This document shows, piece after piece, positions 8,175-15,890 of a stretch of 40,405 bases of DNA. Both the position numbers and the translations under genes were made by a program. Each line of letters begins with the position of its first letter. Within the stretch, counting starts at the first letter, position 1. Source of the DNA: Saprospiraceae bacterium. GTDB lineage: Bacteria; Bacteroidota; Bacteroidia; Chitinophagales; Saprospiraceae. The notes beneath the pieces are model-generated. The model saw only the letters and a list, made by a program, of their open reading frames with translations. It ran no database searches and was not told the DNA's origin. The stretch lies in the NCBI GenBank assembly GCA_020629315.1, contig JAHDDO010000005.1:38200-78604 (forward strand), written 5' to 3'.

Positions 8175-9401
8175 TTAGGCTTTAAATGGACTTCTTGGTG
8201 TCCATTCCGTCTTAGGAAGAAAATAATGCAAGGTTTTTCCTAAAAGAAAATTAATGAATCGGTTGGTTGATTTAAGGTAGATTCGCATATCATGTCCTTC
8301 AGCTCCAATTGAGCTTTTGATTTCCATCGCGGTCCTACTAAGGCACAAAATCTCAATCCGATCATATATTGATTTTTCAACCAATTTCAATAGGATGTTC
8401 AAGTAAAGCTTATACTTGGCATTTTTGCTTCTATCATATCCAAGGAAATGGGCATCTAATTCTTCTTCAGCATGAAATGTTGTATAAAAGGCTATCATGC
8501 CGTCTTCGTCAAATACCCCAAAAATCTCAAAGTCTTTATCATATGACTTTTGGAAGTTTTCAAAATAGTTTTGATGTAGAAGAAAAAGGTTAAATGATGC
8601 ATTTTCAGAGGTTGATTTATATAAGGCATAAATCTGATCCTTATACAAGGCAATCTCTTCAGTATCTAAAAGTCTAAATTGTAAGCCTGTTGCACATTTC
8701 AAAGCCTTCTTTATACGAGTGCGGCTTTTCGCCTTCATAGAAGCTAAATAATCATCGAAAGTCTTCCAATCAGGATCTAATCGAAGCTGCATATTTGGCT
8801 GGACTTCAAAACCAGTATAACAAGGATGACCAAAATATATAGATCTTCTATTTTCGCTAGAGTAAAAATCTTTGACTAATACAGAACCTATGGCTTTACC
8901 ATTTCCTTTTTCACTTTGTATAACTTGATTGATAGCACTATCAATTATGGAGTCACATTCTTCATTACTTATGTTTATGGAAAATGAAAATGCATTTTCT
9001 CCTGTAACTAAAGTATTCCCACAAATCAAAATCTTGTGATTTATGCGCTTTAGAATCCATTTTCTCCCATTTCCTATGATATCATACCACTTTGTTTGAT
9101 CTCTATCAACTCTCATTGATGCGCCTAAGTTCAGGTCCTTTATTTGGAAATAGGCAATACCAATTGGTTTGTTTCCATTGTAAATAGTAACAAATCGACA
9201 AACTATACTACTCGGAGGATTTTTGACAACAAAATGTAAAAACTTGCTTTTTAAGTAGCTATTAGTTCCAGCTAACTCATCCCACAATACTTCATCAGAA
9301 ATAGTACTTGAAATGGTAAAGTGTAAATTATCCAAAGTACTAGTTGTTATAGAGAGGTTTTTTGTTTTATTCCCAAAAAAGGGACACGCTACTTCAGCCA
9401 A
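8175..9401 (-). CDS. GNAT-fold transferase (BioF2/FemAB-like)
   Basis: A 408-aa cytoplasmic protein. The second half, about residues 200-370, resembles the Acetyltransf_6/FemAB-like GNAT domain: LRLDPDWKTFDDYLASMKAK, then RTRIKKALK, a long helix with a YKSTSENASFNLFLL segment, and FEIFGVFDEDGMIAFYTTF followed by AHFLGYDRS. These proteins transfer acyl or aminoacyl groups; in surface-glycan clusters they N- or O-acylate sugars or lipids. The first 190 residues are less clear and may be a second, degenerate GNAT lobe. The start appears to be TTG at 9401, 7 bp after the stop of the upstream lipoprotein gene; an in-frame stop 12 codons upstream limits any extension, and the next methionine is about 90 codons in. 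The donor and acceptor are unknown. Confidence 0.65.
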   Translation of the reverse strand: MAEVACPFFGNKTKNLSITTSTLDNLHFTISSTISDEVLWDELAGTNSYLKSKFLHFVVKNPPSSIVCRFVTIYNGNKPIGIAYFQIKDLNLGASMRVDRDQTKWYDIIGNGRKWILKRINHKILICGNTLVTGENAFSFSINISNEECDSIIDSAINQVIQSEKGNGKAIGSVLVKDFYSSENRRSIYFGHPCYTGFEVQPNMQLRLDPDWKTFDDYLASMKAKSRTRIKKALKCATGLQFRLLDTEEIALYKDQIYALYKSTSENASFNLFLLHQNYFENFQKSYDKDFEIFGVFDEDGMIAFYTTFHAEEELDAHFLGYDRSKNAKYKLYLNILLKLVEKSIYDRIEILCLSRTAMEIKSSIGAEGHDMRIYLKSTNRFINFLLGKTLHYFLPKTEWTPRSPFKA

Positions 9402-9408
9402 GGTGTTT

Positions 9409-9909
9409 CTATTTTGTGAGTATATCTTGGATCTTCAATTTTGCTTTAAAATCGTTGTGCCATTTAACATCTATACAACTGAATTCTTTACAATTTGTTT
9501 TAATCCAATTCTCAAATAAATGCTTTAATTCTGGATGATTCAATGATAACTCATTATAATTCGATATATCTACTATTTTTTTAGACTCATGTGTAGGCTG
9601 GGCTACAATTACCTCATGTAAACTATCTTTAAACATAAAGCTTACCAAACCGATTTCCTCTATTTCAAGCTTTTCATTTTTTTCTACTTGACTAGCTAGT
9701 AAAAACGTCTGAATTTTATTTTGGAAACGTCCACTAGGAAGAAAACAAGGGATACTGGCATCATATAAACCGAAAGAGAGTTTTTCACCAGCTAACTTTT
9801 CGACAGTTAATACATGTCCTTCCAGTTGAGGGTACACGTTTACGGTTTCTTTAGGCTGACAAGAACACCATATCAGTGATAAAAAGACTATTGAGGTAAG
9901 TTTTTTCAT
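9409..9909 (-). CDS. Lipoprotein with degenerate inorganic-pyrophosphatase-like fold
   Basis: A 166-aa protein with a lipoprotein signal (MKKLTSIVFLSLIWCSC, acylation at Cys15 or Cys17). The rest aligns by eye with the second half of family I inorganic pyrophosphatase: EKLEIEEIGLVSFMFKDSLH matches the ...RPVGVLKMTDEAGED region, and NHPELKHLFENW followed by DVKWHNDFKAKLKI matches the C-terminal AQIAHFFEHY...VEGWENAEAAKAEI region of E. coli Ppa. The catalytic DGDPxD segment is replaced by PSGRFQNKI and the YK pair of the FEHYK motif is WI, so enzymatic activity looks lost. It is the first gene of the carbamoyltransferase operon, 7 bp before the GNAT-like gene. The family call is inference from pattern comparison. 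Confidence 0.5.
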   Translation of the reverse strand: MKKLTSIVFLSLIWCSCQPKETVNVYPQLEGHVLTVEKLAGEKLSFGLYDASIPCFLPSGRFQNKIQTFLLASQVEKNEKLEIEEIGLVSFMFKDSLHEVIVAQPTHESKKIVDISNYNELSLNHPELKHLFENWIKTNCKEFSCIDVKWHNDFKAKLKIQDILTK

Positions 9910-9972
9910 ATAATAAAAAACTTAAATATAATAAAGCTTCGTGTGAAATGTCTAAATTCGACTAATCTTACC

Positions 9973-10001
9973 TATAGTTTATGTCATTATTATAAACTAT
10001 A
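9973..10001. promoter_or_regulatory. 10-bp inverted repeat upstream of arsenosugar genes
   Basis: TATAGTTTAT at 9973-9982 and its perfect complement ATAAACTATA at 9992-10001 are separated by 9 bp. The site lies 35 bp before the ATG of the peroxidase-like gene, in the 127-bp divergent gap. Position and symmetry suggest an operator for a dimeric regulator, although an AT-rich hairpin is also possible. Confidence 0.45.
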
Positions 10002-10036
10002 CTATTTTCCGTCTGTTAAAATCCAAATAAATTAAG

Positions 10037-10378
10037 ATGTCAGAAAGCAAATCATATTTCAATCCTGAGGACCTAAAGAAATTCAAGGATATTACAGAGT
10101 TCCAAAAGGAGCTTGGCGATAAATTTTTTGATTGGTATGGTAATGTTTTTCAAGAAGGGGCTCTCACACAACGTGAAAAGGCACTAATTGCATTAGCTGT
10201 GGCTCATGCCATTCAGTGCCCGTATTGTATAGACGCTTATTCCTCAGGTTGCCTGAGCAAAGGTGCTGATGAAGAGCAGATGATGGAAGCTGTACATGTA
10301 GCCGCAGCGATCAAAGGTGGAGCGACTCTCGTGAATAGTGTTCAAATGATGAATCACGTTAAAAAGATAATGATGTAA
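10037..10378 (+). CDS. Arsenosugar biosynthesis-associated peroxidase-like protein (AhpD fold)
   Basis: A 113-aa protein of the carboxymuconolactone-decarboxylase/AhpD superfamily. The redox pair is CPYC at residues 61-64, preceded by EKALIALAVAHAIQ with the family's Glu47 and His57, and followed by the EEQMMEAVHVAAAIKGG helix. Members of this subgroup are found paired with the radical SAM protein ArsS, as here: only one base separates its TAA from the ATG of arsS. The likely role is a thiol peroxidase or reductase step, or protection of the arsenosugar pathway; the exact reaction is not established. Start ATG at 10037. Confidence 0.85.
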   Translation: MSESKSYFNPEDLKKFKDITEFQKELGDKFFDWYGNVFQEGALTQREKALIALAVAHAIQCPYCIDAYSSGCLSKGADEEQMMEAVHVAAAIKGGATLVNSVQMMNHVKKIMM

Positions 10379-10379
10379 T

Positions 10380-11447
10380 ATGGGTGTAAAGCAGCGAACG
10401 AAATCGTTAAGTGCAAGAAAATCTGATTTATCAAATACACTAATCCAACTTCAGGTCTTAGACAGTATAGCCCCTAAATTGGATATGGACTCTTTTGATG
10501 ATAAATTAAAATCATTTACTGATGAGGGTGTATTGAAAGCGGGCCATTTAGATACATTACAGATTAATATTGGTAAACTTTGCAACCAGACTTGTGCACA
10601 TTGCCATGTAGATGCAGGTCCTGACAAAAAGCGGGAGAATATGTCCAAAGAGACATTGGAAAGTTGTCTAAACATAATTAAAAACTCCGACGTAAAGACT
10701 GTAGATATAACCGGTGGAGCTCCCGAAATGAATCCTCATTTCAGATGGTTTGTGGAGCAATGTAATACCCTGAATGTAGAAATTATTAATAGGTGTAATC
10801 TAACCATAATCCAAGCGAATCCAAGTTATAATGACCTCCCCCTTTTCTTTGCAAAGAACAAAGTCCATGTAATCTCATCGTTACCCTATTTCAGCAAAAG
10901 CCGAACAGATAGCCAGCGGGGAGATGGTGTATTTGAAGACTCGATCAAGTCTTTGCAAGAATTAAATGACATTGGATATGGAAAGGAAGGGACTGGATTG
11001 CAATTAGACTTAGTATATAACCCATCAGGAGCTTTCTTACCGGGCGATCAAGGAAGTTTAGAAATTGAATTCAAGAGACAATTGAAACGGAAATACAATA
11101 TCGAATTCAATAATCTTTTTGCCATTACTAATTTACCCGTGAGTCGTTTTTTAGATTATCTCTTAGAAACAGATAATTATGAAAGCTACATGGAAGAACT
11201 GATTCAAGCTTTTAACCCTATTACCCTGGAAGGCTTGATGTGCCGGAATATGATCTCAGTTTCTTGGGATGGATATATTTATGATTGTGATTTTAATCAA
11301 ATGCTAGAATTAAAATCAAATATCAATCATACACACATTTCAGAGTTTGATATAGACGAAATTGAAAACAGAACAATAATCACAAAAGAGCATTGTTTTG
11401 GTTGCACAGCTGGTGCTGGTAGTAGTTGTGGGGGAACTGTTACCTAG
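10380..11447 (+). CDS. arsS: Arsenosugar biosynthesis radical SAM protein ArsS
   Basis: A 355-aa radical SAM enzyme. The [4Fe-4S] cluster motif is CNQTCAHC (Cys68, Cys72, Cys75) followed by HVDAGP. ITGGAPEMNPHF provides the GGxPE-type SAM-binding segment. The C-terminal region has a second cysteine set: CRN and DGYIYDCDFNQML, then CFGCTAGAGSSCGG with Cys339, Cys342 and Cys350 near the end. This arrangement matches ArsS, which transfers the 5'-deoxyadenosyl group to methylated arsenic on the way to arsenosugars; some relatives are selenoproteins in this region, but here the positions are cysteine codons. No arsenite methyltransferase (arsM) gene is present in the window. Translationally coupled to the upstream peroxidase-like gene. 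Confidence 0.9.
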   Translation: MGVKQRTKSLSARKSDLSNTLIQLQVLDSIAPKLDMDSFDDKLKSFTDEGVLKAGHLDTLQINIGKLCNQTCAHCHVDAGPDKKRENMSKETLESCLNIIKNSDVKTVDITGGAPEMNPHFRWFVEQCNTLNVEIINRCNLTIIQANPSYNDLPLFFAKNKVHVISSLPYFSKSRTDSQRGDGVFEDSIKSLQELNDIGYGKEGTGLQLDLVYNPSGAFLPGDQGSLEIEFKRQLKRKYNIEFNNLFAITNLPVSRFLDYLLETDNYESYMEELIQAFNPITLEGLMCRNMISVSWDGYIYDCDFNQMLELKSNINHTHISEFDIDEIENRTIITKEHCFGCTAGAGSSCGGTVT

Positions 11448-11478
11448 TACTTTTGCATTTATATTGTAGAAGGTATTT

Positions 11479-11486
11479 TACCTTTG
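11479..11486 (+). promoter_or_regulatory. -7 promoter element for the DUF6438 gene
   Basis: TACCTTTG matches TAnnTTTG and lies 16 bp before the chosen ATG at 11502. A TTTTG at 11451-11455 is at a possible -33 distance (23-bp spacer). A weak 6-bp hairpin (AAGGTA-TTT-TACCTT) overlaps the element. Confidence 0.4.
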
Positions 11487-11501
11487 TTTAAAATTAGATG
11501 T

Positions 11502-12251
11502 ATGAGATTTATCATTGGTTGTCTGTTCATGTCTTTATCCTTACTAGCTTGCAAGACAAATAAAGAGGCAAAAAAAGCAGTCAGTTTCGCAGAGGACGAA
11601 GTAATAATGTACCTATCTAAAGGTCCATGCTTTGGAAGGTGTCCTATTTACCAATTAAATATTTATGGAAATGGCTTAGCCGAATTTAAAGGAGAACGAT
11701 TTACAGATAAGCTAGGCACGTTTCATAAGACGCTTGACAAAGATGTGTTCAATACCCTCAAAAGCACTTTTGAAGCATCTGATTTTCAAACATTTGATTA
11801 CATGTATGATAGTCGGCTCCCTGACCTTCCTTTGATCACAGTTGGTTACAAGGCATTAGATACATTACAACTTTCTAAAGGACGAGAAAATAGGCCTGAA
11901 AGTCTGGAATCTCTACAAGCACTACTAGAAAATGTAGCTGAAGGAGATGGTTGGACATTGGTAGAAGCCTTAAACGTTGATAATATGGAGGTAGGCGACG
12001 AGGGCGAAGTTCAAGTGGATAAATCTAGAATTGTGATCCAAATGCAAGGAATGGTAAAACTCCCCATTTGGTTTAAAGAGAAAAGAGATCAATATGGCGT
12101 TAGGATATTAGAGCGTATGGATGAAGATAAAAGAGAATGGCTTATTACCTATGACACTACGATGATTGAAGGTGATGCCTTAATCAAAGCCTTGCAAGAA
12201 GACGAAAGTATCTCTTATGCTGATTATGAAGCTAATTATAAAAAGCAATAA
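11502..12251 (+). CDS. DUF6438-type lipoprotein
   Basis: A 249-aa protein. The ATG at 11502 gives a clean lipoprotein signal, MRFIIGCLFMSLSLLAC, with acylation at Cys17; an in-frame TTG six codons earlier lies inside the likely promoter and is rejected. Residues 34-50 contain VIMYLSKGPCFGRCPIY, the hallmark of the DUF6438 domain (two cysteines around FGR, then a YxLxIxxxG strand), which runs to about residue 140. The remaining 100 residues are acidic and unfamiliar, ending DADYEANYKKQ-like. The function is unknown; the protein should sit on the periplasmic or outer face of a membrane. It ends 3 bp from the convergent nhaC gene. Confidence 0.75.
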   Translation: MRFIIGCLFMSLSLLACKTNKEAKKAVSFAEDEVIMYLSKGPCFGRCPIYQLNIYGNGLAEFKGERFTDKLGTFHKTLDKDVFNTLKSTFEASDFQTFDYMYDSRLPDLPLITVGYKALDTLQLSKGRENRPESLESLQALLENVAEGDGWTLVEALNVDNMEVGDEGEVQVDKSRIVIQMQGMVKLPIWFKEKRDQYGVRILERMDEDKREWLITYDTTMIEGDALIKALQEDESISYADYEANYKKQ

Positions 12252-12254
12252 AGA

Positions 12255-13679
12255 CTATCTTCTATAAAAACAGGCAATACCTGTGAAGGCAAATAGAAAG
12301 GCAATCAAAATATTGGCTAAGGAAAGAAACTGATACCCTGCATATTCCAATGATGATACACCTAAAGTGCTCATCATAAATATACCGGAAGGTGTCCATG
12401 GCGCTAAATTTTCCATCATAGTCCCAGCATCCTCAATAGATCGAGATAATACTTTTCTATCCACTTCCATTTCATCATACTTGTCTTGAAAGGCTGTTCC
12501 GATAATGAAACTGGTAGCATACTGATTTGATGTCGTTAGGTTTGTAAATAAAGTAGCTGCTAAAGAAGAAGCGATCAGGCTTGATTTCTTTTTCAGTGAC
12601 TTAAAAAGATAGTCAATAACAAAGGAAATAGATCCCACCACTTCAAGTGTGCCAATAAATGCAAAAATTAAAACGGAGACGACTATACCTTCAATCAAAT
12701 TATATAATCCTCCCCTATTTAAGATTTGTAAAACACTAGCATCTTCAGTTAATTGTACTTCGGAATATTGTGTATTGAATCCTGATTTACACGTCTGAAT
12801 AATATCACCAAAACTGAAATCTTGAAAGAAGTATGCTAGTAAACAAGCAACCCAAGCTGAACTGAGTAAGGTAAGCACAATGGGTTTTTTAGTCATGGAT
12901 CCATATAACACTATGAGCAGAGGCAGCAGCAAAACGATATGAAATGTAAATAATTGGTCTAGACTTGAAAGTGTCATGGCTACCGTCTCAATATTCGAAA
13001 CATCTGATTTATCAAAACCAGCTTGCTGACTTAGTATTCCATACAAGATCATAGCAATTACTGCAGAGGGACCTGTAGTGTACATCATTGATTTAATATG
13101 ATCAAATACAGGGACATTAGTGGCTAGTGAAGCTATGTTAGTTGTATCTGACAATGGAGACATTTTATCTCCAAAAAATGATCCCCCAACCACAGCCGCG
13201 GCAGTTATGGCAAGGTTTGCTTCAAACACTTCTGAAATACCCATCATAACAATCCCAATGGTACCAGCTGATCCCCATGATGTACCTGTAAGTAATGAAA
13301 ATAGAATACATATTAAAAAGGCAAATAGATATATCCATTCTGGAGACACTAAACTAATGCCATGATATATTAACATTGGGATGGTGCCGCTCACTATCCA
13401 GCTGCCAATCAATACACCTATAGAAAATAGAATAAGTAATACGGGTACTGATTCCTTGACTTTTTTGGAAATGTGAGATTCAATATATTTCCAAGTAAAA
13501 CCAATAGATAATAGGTAAATACCTGAAAAGCTTAATGCAATAAGTATGAGAACCTCCAAAGATAACATTGGACCGCCCACAAAAACAGGATGAATAAATA
13601 AGCCATAAATTAATAAGGCAAAAAAGAATAGTAATGGTGCGACTCTATGAATGGCTTTACGCTCAGCCGAATTATTCAT
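12255..13679 (-). CDS. nhaC: NhaC-family Na+/H+ antiporter
   Basis: A 474-aa integral membrane protein with about 11-12 hydrophobic segments. The conserved core GTSWGSAGTIGIVMMGISEV, followed by AAAVVGGSFFGDKMSPLSDTTN, is diagnostic of NhaC antiporters, and a second inverted-repeat half contains FTNLTTSNQYATSFIIGTAF and SIEDAGTMMENLAPWTPSG. It exchanges Na+ for H+ across the inner membrane and is common in marine Bacteroidota; some relatives instead exchange malate/lactate. ATG at 13679. It is flanked by a convergent lipoprotein gene and, 63 bp upstream, the end of hppD on the same strand. Confidence 0.93.
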   Translation of the reverse strand: MNNSAERKAIHRVAPLLFFFALLIYGLFIHPVFVGGPMLSLEVLILIALSFSGIYLLSIGFTWKYIESHISKKVKESVPVLLILFSIGVLIGSWIVSGTIPMLIYHGISLVSPEWIYLFAFLICILFSLLTGTSWGSAGTIGIVMMGISEVFEANLAITAAAVVGGSFFGDKMSPLSDTTNIASLATNVPVFDHIKSMMYTTGPSAVIAMILYGILSQQAGFDKSDVSNIETVAMTLSSLDQLFTFHIVLLLPLLIVLYGSMTKKPIVLTLLSSAWVACLLAYFFQDFSFGDIIQTCKSGFNTQYSEVQLTEDASVLQILNRGGLYNLIEGIVVSVLIFAFIGTLEVVGSISFVIDYLFKSLKKKSSLIASSLAATLFTNLTTSNQYATSFIIGTAFQDKYDEMEVDRKVLSRSIEDAGTMMENLAPWTPSGIFMMSTLGVSSLEYAGYQFLSLANILIAFLFAFTGIACFYRR

Positions 13680-13742
13680 AGATACAAATTACAGGAATCT
13701 ATGTCAGTTACTACATATTTCTCAAAAAAATAGCTGATTATA

Positions 13743-14876
13743 TTAGAGCGTACCTCTCAACTCTTGCTCTCTTTCAATCGCTTCAAAGAGTGCCTTAAAA
13801 TTACCTTTACCAAAAGAAGTGGCTCCTTTTCTTTGAATGATCTCAAAAAACATAGTTGGTCTTGGGTTTACAGGTCTTGTAAATATTTGCAATAGATAGC
13901 CTTCATCATCTCTATCCACTAAAATACCCAACTCTTTCAATGGCTGGATATCTTCATCTATACTACCTACTCTATCTAATACTACATCATAGTACGTATC
14001 AGGTACGCGCAAAAACTCAACGCCTCGATTACGAAGTTGGGTAACCGTATCGATAATATTATCCGTAGCAACCGCAATATGCTGAACACCTGCGCCTTCA
14101 TAAAAGTCTAAATATTCTTCGATTTGAGATTTCTTACGTCCTTCAGCTGGTTCATTAATTGGGAATTTTATACGTCCATTTCCATTGGACATAACTTTAC
14201 TCATTAATGCCGTATATTCTGTGGAGATATCTTTATCATCAAATGAAATGATTTGGGTAAAGCCCATTACTTTTTCATAAAATTCTACCCAGGTATTCAT
14301 GGCTCCTAACTCCACGTTACCCACCATATGATCAACAAATTTTAGGCCCACGTGCTCTGGTGAATAATCAGATTCCCAAGCTTTGAATCCAGGCATAAAT
14401 ACACCTTCGTATTCCTTTCGTTCGATAAACATATGGACTGTTTCGCCATAAGTGTAAATACCTGAACGAACGATATGTCCATGATCATCTTCTATCTTTT
14501 GTGGCTCCATAAAAGAACGAGCTCCCCTAGAGGTAGCCTCCTTATAGGCCTGAGTAGCATCATCTACCCAAAGGGCAATGACCTTAACACCATCGCCGTG
14601 TTTATCTATGTGTTCACCGACTGAAGTACCACTTTTTAATGGACTGGTTAATATTAATCGAATTTTATCTTGAATGACTACATACGATTCCAATTCCGTG
14701 TTTCCAGTTTCTAAACCTGAATATGCAAAGGACTGAAAGCCAAATGCAGACTTATAAAAATGAGCTGCTTGCTTCGCATTGCTCACGTATAGCTCTAAAT
14801 AATCCGTGCCATTTATTGGCATAAAATCTTGAGCTTCCTCATATATTTTAGGAATGTCCTGAGTCAATAAATTCAT
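13743..14876 (-). CDS. hppD: 4-Hydroxyphenylpyruvate dioxygenase
   Basis: A 377-aa non-haem Fe(II) enzyme converting 4-hydroxyphenylpyruvate to homogentisate in tyrosine breakdown. It has two vicinal-oxygen-chelate halves: the N-terminal one starts NGTDYLELYVSNAKQAAHFY, and the C-terminal one holds the metal ligands in KFVDHMVGNVE (first His), GVQHIAVATDNI (second His) and PTMFFEIIQRKGATSFGKGN (Glu). The gated C-terminal helix region FGKGNFKALFEAIEREQ is intact. Length is typical. A strong -7 element overlapped by a palindrome lies just upstream, next to a MarR gene, which suggests dedicated regulation. No homogentisate dioxygenase gene is in the window. Confidence 0.96.
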   Translation of the reverse strand: MNLLTQDIPKIYEEAQDFMPINGTDYLELYVSNAKQAAHFYKSAFGFQSFAYSGLETGNTELESYVVIQDKIRLILTSPLKSGTSVGEHIDKHGDGVKVIALWVDDATQAYKEATSRGARSFMEPQKIEDDHGHIVRSGIYTYGETVHMFIERKEYEGVFMPGFKAWESDYSPEHVGLKFVDHMVGNVELGAMNTWVEFYEKVMGFTQIISFDDKDISTEYTALMSKVMSNGNGRIKFPINEPAEGRKKSQIEEYLDFYEGAGVQHIAVATDNIIDTVTQLRNRGVEFLRVPDTYYDVVLDRVGSIDEDIQPLKELGILVDRDDEGYLLQIFTRPVNPRPTMFFEIIQRKGATSFGKGNFKALFEAIEREQELRGTL

Positions 14877-14904
14877 AATACAAACAATTAGGAATTAGAA
14901 AATT

Positions 14905-14922
14905 TAGTTGTCATGACAAATA
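14905..14922. promoter_or_regulatory. Putative MarR operator upstream of hppD
   Basis: TAGTTGTCATGACAAATA contains a perfect 12-bp palindrome, TTGTCATGACAA at 14908-14919, extended by matching TA/TA flanks. It covers the 3' half of the hppD -7 element, so a bound dimer would block transcription. The MarR gene begins 22 bp away. Confidence 0.6.
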
Positions 14923-14924
14923 TA
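14917..14924 (-). promoter_or_regulatory. hppD -7 promoter element
   Basis: On the minus strand this reads TATATTTG, an exact TAnnTTTG match, giving a predicted leader of about 35 nt before the hppD ATG at 14876. It overlaps the palindrome at 14908-14919. Confidence 0.5.
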
Positions 14925-14943
14925 TTCATAGAAGAAGAGCTTT

Positions 14944-15384
14944 TCAAGATTCTTTCTCCAGATTTTGAAATATCTTATCTATAACATGAATAAAAGTAGC
15001 ATACTCATCCTTAGATAAGCCATTCCAAAGCCGCTCCCTGACGGTGATGGCAATCGGATTACATGTATTATATATCGCTTTACCTTTATCTGACAGCCTT
15101 ACTATTGATTTACGTTTATCGTCAACATCAGGCCGAATGATTAGCCATTTTTTTTGAATGAGCTTGGCTAATATCCGACTAATGGTTGGCGCATCCTTAT
15201 AGGTTTTTTCAACGATATCTTTTTGAGAAGAACTTTCTAATTCGTGTATACAATCCAACACGATCCATTGTTCCGGGGTAATATCAATACCATGGTCTGA
15301 AAATGCATTGCCAAAGCGCAATTTGATAAGTCTCGTTGATTGCTCAACTAGGTTTCCAATGTGTTTTCCTTTCTCCCAACTCAT
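14944..15384 (-). CDS. MarR-family transcriptional regulator
   Basis: A 146-aa winged helix-turn-helix protein of normal MarR length. The recognition region is EQWIVLDCIHELESSSQKDI followed by TYKDAPTISRILAKLIQKKW, and the wing is RPDVDDKRKSIVRLSDKGK, with the conserved D-x-R-x2 turn. It acts as a dimer on palindromic DNA. Its ATG shares one base with the stop of the upstream YkgJ gene (TAATG). The gene directly precedes hppD, and a perfect palindrome sits between the two, so hppD is its most likely target, perhaps with a tyrosine-pathway metabolite as ligand. That link is inference. Confidence 0.9.
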   Translation of the reverse strand: MSWEKGKHIGNLVEQSTRLIKLRFGNAFSDHGIDITPEQWIVLDCIHELESSSQKDIVEKTYKDAPTISRILAKLIQKKWLIIRPDVDDKRKSIVRLSDKGKAIYNTCNPIAITVRERLWNGLSKDEYATFIHVIDKIFQNLEKES

Positions 15385-15884
15385 TAATCTAAACTATCAA
15401 AAATGTTACTTACAATGGAATAAGCGGCGGGACAATAATTAATATTTTGAGCAAGAAGATTCGAGTGATTTATAAATTCTTGCGCTTCTGTATGCGGGTA
15501 TTTTCGGCAGGCTTTTGGCCTAACATCATAAATTTTACAAGCATTATTTTCGTCTAGAAATATACACGGAGATTCTGAAAGAACTTTATCGCCATCTTCA
15601 TCTGTTTGTGTATACTTTTCATAGAATTCTGAAATAGATACTTTTAGAAACTTCGCAATTCTTCTCGCGTCATTTTTAAGGACTATTGGGGGTATCGATT
15701 TACAGCAGTTTGCACAATCTAGGCAGTCAATTTTTGAAAAAACATCTGAATGTGCCTTATCTATACGCTGGATAGTTTCTCCATTTTTAGGCAAAGACTG
15801 CATGGCCGAAAGCATTCTTTCCTTTTTCCGAACATTATGTTTATTGGATTCCCAAATTTTGATGAGCTCAAGAGATTGAGACAT
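15384..15884 (-). CDS. YkgJ-family cysteine cluster protein
   Basis: A 166-aa protein carrying the CxxCxxCC signature exactly: CLDCANCC at residues 54-61. A second cysteine group follows in SPCIFLDENNACKIYDVRPK and KACRKYPH. This family is thought to chelate zinc or iron or hold an Fe-S cluster; no reaction is known. The gene starts 6 bp after the DUF4249 stop and overlaps the MarR start by one base, so it links the receptor operon upstream with the marR-hppD genes downstream. Confidence 0.85.
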   Translation of the reverse strand: MSQSLELIKIWESNKHNVRKKERMLSAMQSLPKNGETIQRIDKAHSDVFSKIDCLDCANCCKSIPPIVLKNDARRIAKFLKVSISEFYEKYTQTDEDGDKVLSESPCIFLDENNACKIYDVRPKACRKYPHTEAQEFINHSNLLAQNINYCPAAYSIVSNIFDSLD

Positions 15885-15890
15885 ATGGGA

